Shown piece by piece: positions 1 through 7,373 of a stretch of DNA of 15,362 nucleotides. The translations under genes were made by a program, and so were the position numbers. A model generated the notes under the pieces. The model was given only the letters and a program-made list of their open reading frames with translations, was not told the origin of the DNA and ran no database searches. How positions within the stretch are numbered: position 1 is the stretch's first letter; each line of letters opens with the position of its first letter. This stretch comes from an uncultured Candidatus Midichloriaceae bacterium (GTDB lineage: Bacteria; Pseudomonadota; Alphaproteobacteria; Rickettsiales; Midichloriaceae), in NCBI GenBank assembly GCA_905479795.1, contig CAJQNX010000101.1, positions 1 to 15,362 on the forward strand. The letters are read 5' to 3'.

Positions 1-61
1 TTTTACTTTTCCGCCATTCAACAATATCATTGCGTATTTTCTCAAGTGTAATTTTTTGCAT
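1..61 (-). CDS. 5' end of a minus-strand gene, possibly an IS66-type accessory protein (partial)
   Basis: An ATG at 61 opens a minus-strand frame that stays open for 20 codons to the window edge and begins MQKITLEKIRNDIVEWRKSK. An AAGG ribosome-binding element lies 9 nt upstream. The repeated charged/hydrophobic pattern with the WR pair vaguely recalls small accessory proteins linked to IS66-type insertion sequences. That comparison is from memory over only 20 residues, so the product is unknown. Its start overlaps an open plus-strand frame that runs into the next gene. Confidence 0.4.
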   Translation of the reverse strand, partial: MQKITLEKIRNDIVEWRKSK

Positions 62-107
62 AGTAACTTGCCTTTTTTATTTAAGGTCAAATTTACCATT
101 TATCCAC

Positions 108-383
108 ATGATCTGTCACGCAGGCTTACCGGAAGGACACGTTTTTACTACCATAGTAGGAGTTATACAGGCTCAAGGGATTGCTGTTATAACTAATCAT
201 CCGGGTAAAGTGGCGGCACTTGCTGCAGCAGCCTCAGCATATTTATATTTTTCAAATCAACCAAAGAATGAAAATTCTAAAGCGCAACAAGATGATAGTA
301 ATTATGATTTTGTTGATCCTGATTTTAAAGAATTAAATATGGAAGATAATACAATCAATAACCATGATGAGTTGATTAACTAG
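108..383 (+). CDS. Small hypothetical protein with one hydrophobic segment
   Basis: This is a 91-residue product from the first ATG, with no recognised family. Residues about 13-52 are hydrophobic (VFTTIVGVIQAQGIAVI, then an alanine-rich stretch ending AYLYF). Membrane insertion of the middle is plausible. The last 40 residues are polar and acidic, rich in Asp, Asn and Glu. The frame is also open upstream to the window edge, with a TTG at 30, so it may instead be the 3' remnant of a longer gene. I chose the ATG because the upstream part overlaps the start of the divergent gene at 61. No convincing Shine-Dalgarno is present. A weak hairpin plus T-run follows at 423-455. It sits between a gene edge and IS-like ends, so decay or transfer is likely. 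Confidence 0.4.
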   Translation: MICHAGLPEGHVFTTIVGVIQAQGIAVITNHPGKVAALAAAASAYLYFSNQPKNENSKAQQDDSNYDFVDPDFKELNMEDNTINNHDELIN

Positions 384-392
384 AGGTTAGAC

Positions 393-484
393 AGTACTGT
401 TGCAAATTAAGTCAAGTAGCAACAAAAAGTAACAAATGGACTTTTTGACTTTTTTCTTAAATTTTTTAAGTTTGCAACAGTGTC
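393..484. mobile_element. 92-bp element bounded by IS6/IS26-like inverted ends (MITE-like remnant)
   Basis: ACTGTTGCAAA at 396-406 is repeated in perfect inversion at 471-481. Extended to 14 bases, the left end (393-406) reads AGTACTGTTGCAAA and the right end, reverse-complemented, reads GACACTGTTGCAAA. The IS26 (IS6 family) terminal repeat as I recall it is GGCACTGTTGCAAA, giving 12/14 and 13/14 matches. Only 64 bp lie between the ends, with no coding capacity, so this would be a deletion derivative or MITE. I see no 8-bp target duplication in the flanks. Confidence 0.45.
423..455 (+). terminator. Weak intrinsic terminator candidate
   Basis: An 8-bp perfect stem (CAAAAAGT at 423-430, ACTTTTTG at 440-447) with a 9-nt loop is followed two bases later by six T. 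It lies 40 bp after the small gene ending at 383. The stem has only two G-C pairs, and the structure lies inside the IS-like inverted ends, so it may be element structure and not a working terminator. Confidence 0.35.
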
Positions 485-544
485 TCTTAAATTATATTTT
501 AATAAGTTTTAAATATAAGAATTATCGTTTCCAAGGGGTTTGGG

Positions 545-576
545 TATATGAAATTTTTACTCTTCAATTTCATATA
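545..576. other. 11-bp perfect inverted repeat over the polymerase stop codon
   Basis: TATATGAAATT (545-555) and AATTTCATATA (566-576) are perfect reverse complements around a 10-nt loop. The polymerase stop codon (570-572) lies in one arm. No T-run follows on the minus strand, so it is not a classical terminator. A 3'-end stabilising or processing hairpin is one possible role. Confidence 0.5.
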
Positions 577-1811
577 GAAGAAAATGCAATTGCTTCTGCT
601 TGCTCATTTTTATTTCTCGCCATTCCTAATGATACTATACTTTTTCCTTCTTTTTTATTTATTTCATCCATCAACTTTGAAATCTGCTCTAATTTATTTT
701 TTTCTTTTAAATTACAATCAGTACTATTATCAAAAAGAGCTAACTGGTCATTTCTTTGTTTAGTCAAATTTACTAATATGATAGATACTTTTTTGATATT
801 TAGGTTAGTTTGATTATTAGTGAGTGTATGCCACATAAATTTCATTTTATCCCCAAGAGAAAAATCATCGCATAAAGAATTTAGTTTTTGATAATTTTTT
901 ACAATACTCTTATTTACCAGACTAAGTTCTAGATTCATACCATTGGCATAAAATTCTTTTTCTCTTAGTCTTGATGTGGCTGTAAGTAGTAATTTTCTTG
1001 CTATATCATATGCATTTTCTGAATTTCTCATTTCTGGCGGAAGCACCTGACTATTTCCTATTGACTGAGTATCTTTTTTTTCTTCAGGCACATTATACCC
1101 TCTTAGAAGATAATAATACTTTTCACCATATATATTTCCGAAGGCTCTTTTCAAAAAACTAGCATCTTTACTGCAAAGACTTTCTACTGAATTGATGCCG
1201 TTAGATATTAACCTTGTATAGGTAGAAGCCCCAATACCAGTTAAACTTCTTAAATTTAATGAGTAAAGTTTTTTAGGTAAATCACTTCCTTCTAACACGA
1301 CTAAACCATCTACTTTTTCTATTTCTGTTGCTATTTTAGCCAAGAATCTATTAGGGGCTATGCCTACGGAGCATTTAATATTATCGCCTATATTGTTGGT
1401 TATGCCCTTTTTTATTTTATATGCTAATTCAACTGCATTTTGCTTTAATTGAAATTTCCCTGTAAGTCTGCCTGCACATTCATCTATAGATAAAATATCA
1501 TCAACATATATGTGCTTATCTATCTCTTTGAGTATTCTATGATGGTAGTTTCTATATTTATCATGATTTGATTTAACACAAATTAGATCAGGAATCATGC
1601 GCTTAGCCTCGCCTACGTTTGTACCTGTTTTAACCCCCAGTTTTTTTGCTTCAATACTTGCTGCAATAGCGCATGTAGTATCAGAATCAAGTGGAACTAC
1701 AATAAGGGGTTTATTTCTATATGATGGATTGTAGTGTTGCTCTACTGTGGCAAAATAGCTATTAATATCTAAATACAACCAATTAAGAGTAAGATTGTGA
1801 TAGCTATTCAT
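570..1811 (-). CDS. Y-family translesion DNA polymerase (DinB/UmuC type)
   Basis: This 413-residue enzyme should copy past damaged DNA with low fidelity. The N-terminal motif LDINSYFATVE (residues 14-24) carries the first metal ligand Asp15 and a Phe20 at the steric-gate position; Asn17 resembles UmuC more than DinB. The second catalytic pair is Asp110-Glu111 in LSIDE. A palm motif (SVGIAPNRFLAKIA, 148-161) and the helix-hairpin-helix LTGIG (190-194) follow. QLALF at 356-360 is a good beta-clamp-binding motif. The length exceeds E. coli DinB (351) and is close to UmuC (about 420); no UmuD-like gene is nearby. It starts 13 nt behind dps, so the two are probably co-transcribed. I saw no LexA-type box. 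DinB versus UmuC subfamily is unresolved, so no symbol is given. Confidence 0.9.
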   Translation of the reverse strand: MNSYHNLTLNWLYLDINSYFATVEQHYNPSYRNKPLIVVPLDSDTTCAIAASIEAKKLGVKTGTNVGEAKRMIPDLICVKSNHDKYRNYHHRILKEIDKHIYVDDILSIDECAGRLTGKFQLKQNAVELAYKIKKGITNNIGDNIKCSVGIAPNRFLAKIATEIEKVDGLVVLEGSDLPKKLYSLNLRSLTGIGASTYTRLISNGINSVESLCSKDASFLKRAFGNIYGEKYYYLLRGYNVPEEKKDTQSIGNSQVLPPEMRNSENAYDIARKLLLTATSRLREKEFYANGMNLELSLVNKSIVKNYQKLNSLCDDFSLGDKMKFMWHTLTNNQTNLNIKKVSIILVNLTKQRNDQLALFDNSTDCNLKEKNKLEQISKLMDEINKKEGKSIVSLGMARNKNEQAEAIAFSSI

Positions 1812-1824
1812 GGTTGCTAATAAA

Positions 1825-2274
1825 TTATTTCTCTAAAATAGATGATAAAATATACATAGCTTCTTCTCGCTCTTCTAAAATTTCATCAAGTAGGTTGACA
1901 GTCGTCCTCTTGCAGTCTTTTTCGTATACTTCAATCCAGTGCAATATTGCGTCTACTATTAGTTTATTATCTAAAAAAAGATTGTTTAGCATTATGTGAG
2001 CACTAACATCATTTTTTGCACCTTCAATAATACTTAATTTAGCAAAATTCTCTAAAGTTGCTGGGATTTTTGTTTTATATAGCCTGATATGCTCAGCTAG
2101 AGTATCTATGGAGTCAAGATTATCCTTATATAATTTTTCTAATAACTTATGATATTGGTAGAAATTTTCTCCAGTTATATTCCAATGATAATTTTGGGTT
2201 TTTAAACCTAGCGAGTATAGTGACGATAGTATGATTAATAGCTTTTCAGACATCTCATTTTTATGTGTAGACAT
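1825..2274 (-). CDS. dps: Dps-family DNA-protecting ferritin-like protein
   Basis: Dps proteins form 12-subunit shells that oxidise Fe(II) with hydrogen peroxide, store the iron and often coat DNA under stress. The 149-residue product has the family pattern YHWN-x11-H-x14-D-x3-E. His30, His42, Asp57 and Glu61 reproduce the spacing of E. coli Dps His51, His63, Asp78 and Glu82, which form the inter-subunit ferroxidase centre. The N-terminus is short and has few lysines, so direct DNA binding through a basic tail is doubtful. The start is supported by AGAGGG five bases upstream of the ATG. A TTGGGT/TATAAT promoter lies about 65-90 bp upstream. The translesion polymerase follows after 13 nt in the same unit. 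Confidence 0.88.
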   Translation of the reverse strand: MSTHKNEMSEKLLIILSSLYSLGLKTQNYHWNITGENFYQYHKLLEKLYKDNLDSIDTLAEHIRLYKTKIPATLENFAKLSIIEGAKNDVSAHIMLNNLFLDNKLIVDAILHWIEVYEKDCKRTTVNLLDEILEEREEAMYILSSILEK

Positions 2275-2663
2275 ATTATCCCTCTTAGTTCTATAAGTTA
2301 TTTTAGATTAATCTTAATTAAAATAAACTGCATATCCTATTATACTTAATTATTGCTTAAACCCAAGCATTTCATAAAAATTGTTATTTGCTGTAAAATT
2401 TTAAACTAGTAGTTATTGGATTAACGGCAGTTATCACTTGATCACTATAATCTATGGATAATACTAAAGTTTTTAACACCATGCTATTATGTAATTTTTT
2501 ACGACATAATTATATATTGATTATTTTGTTAATTATCTTGGAGACATGGTAATAAAAAATTATCAATAATGAAAGTGCAATTTATTGCAATATTGGTGAA
2601 AGCTTTGGTACTGAGATTTGAGATTTATAAAGCTTAATTAATTTTTATTTACACAATAAAGTT
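2275..2663. other. 389-bp intergenic region between dps and the SDR gene
   Basis: Apart from the dps promoter, I see no gene here. It holds a 14-bp near-perfect palindrome (TGCAAT-tt-ATTGCA, 2576-2589) and an AT-only inverted repeat (TTTATT/AATAAA, 2644-2660) just past the SDR stop codon. A 23-codon hydrophobic frame at 2481-2552 lacks a ribosome-binding site and is not called. Confidence 0.5.
2339..2366 (-). promoter_or_regulatory. Sigma70-type promoter of dps-polymerase unit
   Basis: On the minus strand, TTGGGT (2366-2361) and TATAAT (2344-2339) are separated by 16 bp, about 65 bp upstream of the dps ATG. The -35 element sits inside an imperfect palindrome, TGCTT-GGGTTT-AAGCA (2354-2369), that could be an operator; this is inferred from symmetry only. 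Confidence 0.5.
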
Positions 2664-3365
2664 TTACCAAGGTACGTTATTTCCTTGATAATCCAAAAAA
2701 GAACCTGTTTTATAACTCTTTTCATTCTCAAGTACATCTATCATACCGCTGACACTTTCTTGTATCTCTAGTAGAGCATTTTGACCACCCATATCTGTCT
2801 TTACCCAGCCTGGACTCATAATTAGTATTTTTACTCCCATTTCTTCTAATTCCAAGGAAGCATTTCTCATTAAAGAGTTAAGCGCTGCTTTACTTGCTCT
2901 ATAACTAAATCTTCTGCAGCTCTCATAAGATGATATGCTTCCTGCTTTTGAGGATATAGACATTACTACTTTTTTATCTCCTGCAATGACGTTATCTAAT
3001 AATGCTTGTAAGATCATAATAGAGCCAATACTATTTGTTTTAAATAGCTTCATTAGACTGGAAGGTTCCACCATTTTAATTGTGGCTTCAGTGTCGTTAA
3101 AAATTCCAGCATTTATTATCAGATAATCAATTGCAATTCTCGATAATTCTTTTTTGAAGTTTTTAATATCAGTATCATTCGTAATATCAACCTGATGCAT
3201 TTTTAACTGATTATGCTTTTTTGATAATTCAAATAATCCCTTACTTGTTTCAGTATTGCGATAGGTAGCAAATATGTTAATTTCTGGCATTTTTAATAAT
3301 TCAGTAACAAAACCTAAGCCTAGCCCTCTATTCGCACCTATAATTAAAATATTACCTTTGAGCAT
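2664..3365 (-). CDS. Short-chain dehydrogenase/reductase (C-factor-like SDR)
   Basis: This 233-residue NAD(P)(H)-dependent oxidoreductase has a single Rossmann domain. The cofactor loop is GANRGLGLG (10-18), with Asp60 in the VDITN motif for the adenine ring and NAG at 85-87. The catalytic tetrad is Asn111, Ser138, Tyr155 and Lys159, and PGWVKTDMGG (185-194) closes the nicotinamide pocket. These features, including the short C-terminus, fit the classical SDRs related to C-factor/sniffer carbonyl reductases. The substrate cannot be deduced. The ATG has no Shine-Dalgarno and is preceded by low-complexity ATTT/ATCT repeats. It stands alone between intergenic gaps of 389 and 208 bp. Confidence 0.85.
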   Translation of the reverse strand: MLKGNILIIGANRGLGLGFVTELLKMPEINIFATYRNTETSKGLFELSKKHNQLKMHQVDITNDTDIKNFKKELSRIAIDYLIINAGIFNDTEATIKMVEPSSLMKLFKTNSIGSIMILQALLDNVIAGDKKVVMSISSKAGSISSYESCRRFSYRASKAALNSLMRNASLELEEMGVKILIMSPGWVKTDMGGQNALLEIQESVSGMIDVLENEKSYKTGSFLDYQGNNVPW

Positions 3366-3573
3366 TATAAATATTTATTTATCTATCTATTTGTCGTCAT
3401 AGCAGTGTTATATGCTTTTTTGAGCAACGCAACATTATTTTCTAGTTTTATATTTTTTTTCTTGTCTTATCATTAGTACTTCATTCCTTGTAGTAGTAAG
3501 GTTTTTATGAGTAAGGTATTTTCATACTTTGATTTATAATTTTTAATTTGGTGATGCCTGCTTAGCCCAAATA

Positions 3574-4068
3574 TCAAATTGACCAGCCTTTTTCTGAATA
3601 AAATTGTAGTTGTTTAATTGATCTTAATGCATCGGCAATATATTCTACGGTATTGATAGGTAATTTATCTATTTCATAAAATCTCAGGCTTTCACATTTC
3701 TGAGGCTCTTTATTTTTAATAATACCATCCCATTTTTTACATTGAATGAATACGTCTATATTTTCTCTGCTGGTCTTGCGATGCATTATATGTAGTACTT
3801 GAAGATCACAAGTATTAATATTGATTCCTATCTCCTCTCTTGCCTCTCTAATAGCTGTATACAGTGCTGATTCATTATTCTCTTGATTGCCACATATTAA
3901 TGACCATTTATGATCCTCGTATCCAGTATTTTTTCTTAATGACATTAAAATTTTGTTGTGCTGGCTCAGCAATAAAGAGATATTGACATAAGTTTTTGAC
4001 ACTATTAAAGAGTAATATTTCAATATGTTATAATTGTAGAATATATTATTATTTTTCAGAAATTGCAA
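3574..4068 (-). CDS. Nudix hydrolase
   Basis: Nudix enzymes hydrolyse nucleoside diphosphates linked to another moiety, for example oxidised nucleotides, Ap4A or NDP-sugars. The signature GX5EX7REUXEEXGU is perfect at residues 60-82 (Gly60, Glu66, Arg74-Glu75, Glu78-Glu79, Gly81) of this 164-residue frame. The preceding strand and loop (ISLLLSQHNKILMSLRKNTG) is typical of MutT-like members. The substrate is unknown. The start is uncertain: no ATG lies upstream of the domain. The options are TTG at 4068 (used here), TTG at 4023 or GTG at 4002, none with a Shine-Dalgarno, and an in-frame stop sits about 11 codons above 4068. Either a non-ATG start is used or the 5' end is damaged. Confidence 0.8.
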   Translation of the reverse strand: MQFLKNNNIFYNYNILKYYSLIVSKTYVNISLLLSQHNKILMSLRKNTGYEDHKWSLICGNQENNESALYTAIREAREEIGININTCDLQVLHIMHRKTSRENIDVFIQCKKWDGIIKNKEPQKCESLRFYEIDKLPINTVEYIADALRSIKQLQFYSEKGWSI

Positions 4069-4370
4069 GAATGGCCAGTAATTATTTAGCTTACTTTTTC
4101 AAGATATATTTTGCATAAATAAGAAATAGAAAAATAGATTAAAGATAGATTAATCTGAAAGGAGATTGAAGAAATTTCTGAAATGCAACTCATTGAAGGT
4201 AAAAATATATAGCGCCTCTCCAACTAGTGTGTAAATAACAGAAATGTTACTTATAAATTTTTTCTACCATGCTATACTCCTATTTCGTTGGAATTTATAT
4301 GATGAAATGCAATATGTTTAGTAATTAAGTTAATTAACTCGCATAAAGATAACGATTGCTCGAATATCAT
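4069..4370. other. 302-bp intergenic region between the Nudix gene and frr
   Basis: No gene is supported here. A 9-bp direct repeat ATAGATTAA occurs at 4134-4142 and 4145-4153, one helical turn apart. The second copy is part of the palindrome AGATTAATCT (4147-4156), and AAAGGAG follows at 4158-4164. A 12-bp palindrome AGTTAATTAACT lies at 4328-4339. The AAAGGAG is not correctly spaced from any start with a credible reading frame. Confidence 0.5.
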
Positions 4371-4380
4371 TTAGATATTC
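4362..4380. other. Stem-loop over the frr stop codon
   Basis: GAATATC (4362-4368) and GATATTC (4374-4380) form a perfect 7-bp stem around a 5-nt loop that contains the frr stop codon (4371-4373). No T-tract follows, so it is a candidate mRNA 3'-end structure, not a standard terminator. Confidence 0.45.
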
Positions 4381-4934
4381 ATTATATCTTTAGACTTAGC
4401 ATTTAATATACCGTCTATTCTATTTATAAAATCATCAGTGATTTTTTGAATTTCTTGAGAATAAAGTTTAGATTCATCTTCAGAAATCAATTTATCTTTT
4501 TCTTGTTTTTTAAATTCATCAATACCACCTCTTCTATTATTTCTGATTGCTACTTTAGCCTGTTCACTATATTCGTTAGCTTTTTTAACTAACTCCTTTC
4601 TTCTTTCCTCACTAAGATTAGGTAGATGTAATCTTATAACTTGTCCTTCGGTGTTAGGTGTAAGGCCTAAACCCGAATTTAAAATAGCTTTTTCTGCGCT
4701 AGAAACCAATCCCTTATCCCATATTTGAACTAGTAATGTTTTTGCATCTGGTGCGCTTACGCTACCAATTTGGTTCAAGAACATATCGCTTCCATAAGCA
4801 TCAACTTTAATCGGATCAAGTAAGGCGGTTGAAGCTCTACCAGTCCTTAAGCCACTTAATGAATGATTTAAAGAAGATATAGTGCCTTCCATCTTGGTTC
4901 TCAAATTTTTTAGAATTTCTGAATCTCTATCCAT
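4371..4934 (-). CDS. frr: Ribosome recycling factor
   Basis: RRF works with EF-G and IF3 in the cytoplasm to split post-termination ribosomes. The 187-residue length matches the family (about 185). Conserved segments are visible: LRTGRAS (29-35) and the adjacent DPIKVDAYG (40-48) of domain I, and LPNLSEERRKELVKKA (104-119) followed by the arginine-rich VAIRNNRRGG (128-137), which leads into the long helical bundle. The start lies 7 nt behind the pyrH stop, so it is the last gene of the rpsB-tsf-pyrH-frr operon, the order found in many bacteria. No Shine-Dalgarno precedes it, and translation may depend on coupling to pyrH. Confidence 0.96.
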   Translation of the reverse strand: MDRDSEILKNLRTKMEGTISSLNHSLSGLRTGRASTALLDPIKVDAYGSDMFLNQIGSVSAPDAKTLLVQIWDKGLVSSAEKAILNSGLGLTPNTEGQVIRLHLPNLSEERRKELVKKANEYSEQAKVAIRNNRRGGIDEFKKQEKDKLISEDESKLYSQEIQKITDDFINRIDGILNAKSKDIMNI

Positions 4935-4941
4935 AATATTG

Positions 4942-5649
4942 CTATTTTATAGTTGTAAAATCACCTTTGTCTTGTAAAACTCTTGCAAATTCACCTTGCT
5001 TTCCAATGTTAAAAATTCTAATAGGCATTGCATTATCATGCGCTAATGTAATTGCAGTTGTATCCATTACAGAGATATTATTTTTAATTACCTCATCATG
5101 ACTTAATTCTTTATACTTCACAGCTGCACTATTTTTTTTAGGATCCTCGGAGTATACACCATCAACTTTAGTGCCCTTTAAGATAAGAGAGCAATTCATT
5201 TCAATGGCTCTTAAAACAGCTCCTGTATCGGTAGTGAAAAAAGGGTTTCCTGTTCCCGATGCAAAGATTACAACTCGTCCTTTTTCTAAATGCCTTATGG
5301 CTTTTCTTCTAATATATTGTTCAACTATTGTAATAATAGGTATTGCCGATACTACCCTAGTAAACAAGCTCTTGCTTTCTAATTTGCTTTGTAATGCTAT
5401 GGCATTTATTACTGTTGCTAACATTCCCATATAGTCTGCTGTAGCTCTTTCAATACCAACTTCTGCTACAGTAGCTCCTCTACATATATTGCCACCACCA
5501 ACTACTAAACAGATCTCATACCCTAAATCATGCACTTCTTTAACATCTTCACAAATTTGGTCTATTATAGTGTTATCATGACCAAATTTCTCGCCTCCCA
5601 TTAATGCTTCGCCTGAAATTTTTAAAAGTATTCGATTTTGTTTTTTCAT
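4942..5649 (-). CDS. pyrH: Uridylate kinase (UMP kinase)
   Basis: PyrH phosphorylates UMP to UDP with ATP in pyrimidine nucleotide synthesis. It is a hexameric amino-acid-kinase-fold enzyme unrelated to eukaryotic UMP kinases. The 235-residue protein shows the phosphate loop KISGEAL (10-16), VGGGN (50-54) with the nearby Arg57-Gly58, the UMP-site ADYMGM (71-76), GTGNPFFTTD (132-141) and the ATP-binding KVDGVYSEDP (161-170). All expected functional residues appear present. It starts 14 bp after tsf and ends 7 bp before frr. It links nucleotide supply to the translation operon by co-transcription, a widely conserved arrangement. Confidence 0.97.
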   Translation of the reverse strand: MKKQNRILLKISGEALMGGEKFGHDNTIIDQICEDVKEVHDLGYEICLVVGGGNICRGATVAEVGIERATADYMGMLATVINAIALQSKLESKSLFTRVVSAIPIITIVEQYIRRKAIRHLEKGRVVIFASGTGNPFFTTDTGAVLRAIEMNCSLILKGTKVDGVYSEDPKKNSAAVKYKELSHDEVIKNNISVMDTTAITLAHDNAMPIRIFNIGKQGEFARVLQDKGDFTTIK

Positions 5650-5663
5650 CTGGTTGATGTCAA

Positions 5664-6527
5664 TTATTCGCTAATTTCATATCTTATATAGCCTGAAACA
5701 TTAAAGTCACAATTATTACTAGATTTCAGTTCTTCAATTACTTTTTTAATTTTTGTTTTGCCATCAATAACAAATGGTTGTTCAAGTAATACAATTTCTT
5801 CAAGGAATTTTCTAATTCTTCCCTCTATCATCTTTTCGACAACATTTGCTGGTTTTCCGCTTTCTAAAGCTTGTGCTCTAAGAATATTTTTTTCTTTTTC
5901 AACAACATTTTGATCAAGATTTTCAACATTTAAAGCTATAGGCTTTGATGCTGCAATATGCATTGCCAGTTGCCTTCCAAATTCCTCAATCTCATCATTA
6001 ACTTCACCCTCTAAGGCAACTATAACACCAATTTTACCAATGCTATCTGATAATTTATTGTGCAAATATGGTATTATTTTTCCTTTATTGACACTAATTT
6101 TGCCAATTTTCTTTAATATAATATTTTCACCAATAATAGAAATATGCTCGGCTATCAGTTCGTTAATTGGAGTTGAGTCATGTTTACCTGATGCTAGAAA
6201 TTGATTTGTATCGTTTCCTTCAAATTGATGAGCGCTTTTTACTACTTTATCGGCCAAATTTAAAAACTTATCATTTTTTCCAACGAAGTCTGTTTCAGAG
6301 CTTAGTTCAATTATAGTGGCATTATTTTCATCAATATATGTCGCGATAACTCCTTCACTAGTGTCTCTTCCAGCTTTTTTACCTGCAGAAGCAAGACCTT
6401 TTTTCCTAAGCCATGCAACGGCATCTTCAATATTTGAGTTATTTTCTTCTAGAGCCTTTTTGCAATCCAGCATTCCAGCTCCTGATTTGTTGCGTAACTC
6501 TTTAATTTGATTTGCATTTATAGACAT
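5664..6527 (-). CDS. tsf: Elongation factor Ts
   Basis: EF-Ts is the guanine-nucleotide exchange factor that reloads EF-Tu with GTP. The 287-residue protein starts with the UBA-like N-terminal domain (IKELRNKSGAGMLDCKKALE, 8-27). It then has the EF-Tu-contacting signature TDFVGKNDKF (79-88; usually TDFVAKN), followed by the core with QLAMHIAASKP and a C-terminal module containing LLEQPFVID. Length and domain order fit the bacterial family (about 280-300). It is separated from rpsB by 12 bp. An AGGT 9 nt upstream of its ATG overlaps the rpsB TAG stop, suggesting tight translational coupling. Confidence 0.97.
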   Translation of the reverse strand: MSINANQIKELRNKSGAGMLDCKKALEENNSNIEDAVAWLRKKGLASAGKKAGRDTSEGVIATYIDENNATIIELSSETDFVGKNDKFLNLADKVVKSAHQFEGNDTNQFLASGKHDSTPINELIAEHISIIGENIILKKIGKISVNKGKIIPYLHNKLSDSIGKIGVIVALEGEVNDEIEEFGRQLAMHIAASKPIALNVENLDQNVVEKEKNILRAQALESGKPANVVEKMIEGRIRKFLEEIVLLEQPFVIDGKTKIKKVIEELKSSNNCDFNVSGYIRYEISE

Positions 6528-6539
6528 ATTTTAATTTAC

Positions 6540-7346
6540 CTACTTTTTATTATTATCCGTATCCTTTTTATCAGATGCTTTGTTAATTTTTTTCATATCT
6601 TTTTTTTCTTCACCTGCATTTGGCAATTTTTTTAAATCTACTCCTTGTGATGATAAATTATCTTCGATTCCTGCCAGAGCTGCATCAGCAATCAAATTAC
6701 AATAAAGTTCTATAGATTTTCTAGAATCATCATTACCTGGGATAACAAAATCAACACCTTTGGGGCTAGAATTTGTATCAACTATAGCGATTACAGGTAT
6801 GTTTAATTTATTTGCTTCCTGAATTGCTATAGCATGTATTTTAACATCTATAACAAATAAAATATCAGGTAAACCTCCTAAATTTCTGATTCCTCCTATA
6901 GCTTTCTCAAGTTTCTCTTTTTTTCTTGAAAAATTTAATAATTCTTTTTTAGTGTACTTGTCATCTTCAGATTCTAAGATTTCCTCATATTTCTTTAAAG
7001 TTTTTATGGATGAAGAGATTGTTGACCAGTTAGTTAACATTCCACCTAACCAACGGTGATTAACATAATATTGTCCGCACTTTACAGCGGCGTCTTTTAC
7101 TACGTCGGTAGATTGTTTTTTTGTGTTAACAAATAGTATTTTGCCATTTTTAGATGCTATGCCGAATATGACCTGCAGCGTATTGTACAAGTGATAAGCA
7201 GTTTGCTGCAAATCTATGATGTGAACTTTATTTTTTACACCGTAAATATATTTCCCCATTTCAGGGTTCCATAGGTTTTTTTTATGCCCGAAGTGAGCGC
7301 CAACCTCTAGTAATGACTTAATAGTAAAATTAGGTTTGTGTGACAT
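6540..7346 (-). CDS. rpsB: 30S ribosomal protein S2
   Basis: S2 binds late to the 30S head-body junction and helps recruit S1 and mRNA. The 268-residue product contains the family signatures LLEVGAHFGHKKNLWNPEM (12-30), NHRWLGGMLTNW (96-107) and PDILFVIDVKIHAIAIQEA followed by IPVIAIVDTNSSP. The last 30 or so residues are a lysine-, aspartate- and asparagine-rich tail beyond the usual end, common in low-GC alphaproteobacteria and probably disordered. A clear AAGGAG lies 7 nt before the ATG, the best ribosome-binding site in the window. It is the first gene of the four-gene operon and is transcribed from the promoter at 7432-7460. Confidence 0.97.
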   Translation of the reverse strand: MSHKPNFTIKSLLEVGAHFGHKKNLWNPEMGKYIYGVKNKVHIIDLQQTAYHLYNTLQVIFGIASKNGKILFVNTKKQSTDVVKDAAVKCGQYYVNHRWLGGMLTNWSTISSSIKTLKKYEEILESEDDKYTKKELLNFSRKKEKLEKAIGGIRNLGGLPDILFVIDVKIHAIAIQEANKLNIPVIAIVDTNSSPKGVDFVIPGNDDSRKSIELYCNLIADAALAGIEDNLSSQGVDLKKLPNAGEEKKDMKKINKASDKKDTDNNKK

Positions 7347-7373
7347 TTAAATACTCCTTTTTGGTTATACTAA

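Noticed and set aside
436..813. Plus-strand open frame of 125 codons
   Set aside because: It lies largely antisense to the polymerase gene, starts inside the IS-like ends, and its phenylalanine/leucine-rich translation is typical of the reverse of an AT-rich gene.
2281..2420. LexA box upstream of dps
   Set aside because: Only a single GAAC is present (on the minus strand near 2287); the paired GTTC-N7-GTTC or GAAC-N7-GAAC pattern of alphaproteobacteria is absent.
2481..2552. 23-codon hydrophobic peptide (MLLCNFLRHNYILII...), type I toxin-like
   Set aside because: It has no ribosome-binding site, no antisense RNA signal and nothing beyond composition; AT-rich spacers give such frames by chance.
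3546..3572. ATTTGG/CCAAAT hairpin after the Nudix gene as a terminator
   Set aside because: The stem is short (6 bp), the loop is 15 nt, and no T-tract follows on the minus strand.
4158..4250. AAAGGAG followed by short plus-strand frames
   Set aside because: The TTG is 1 nt from the GGAG and the ATG 18 nt away; both frames are under 25 codons.
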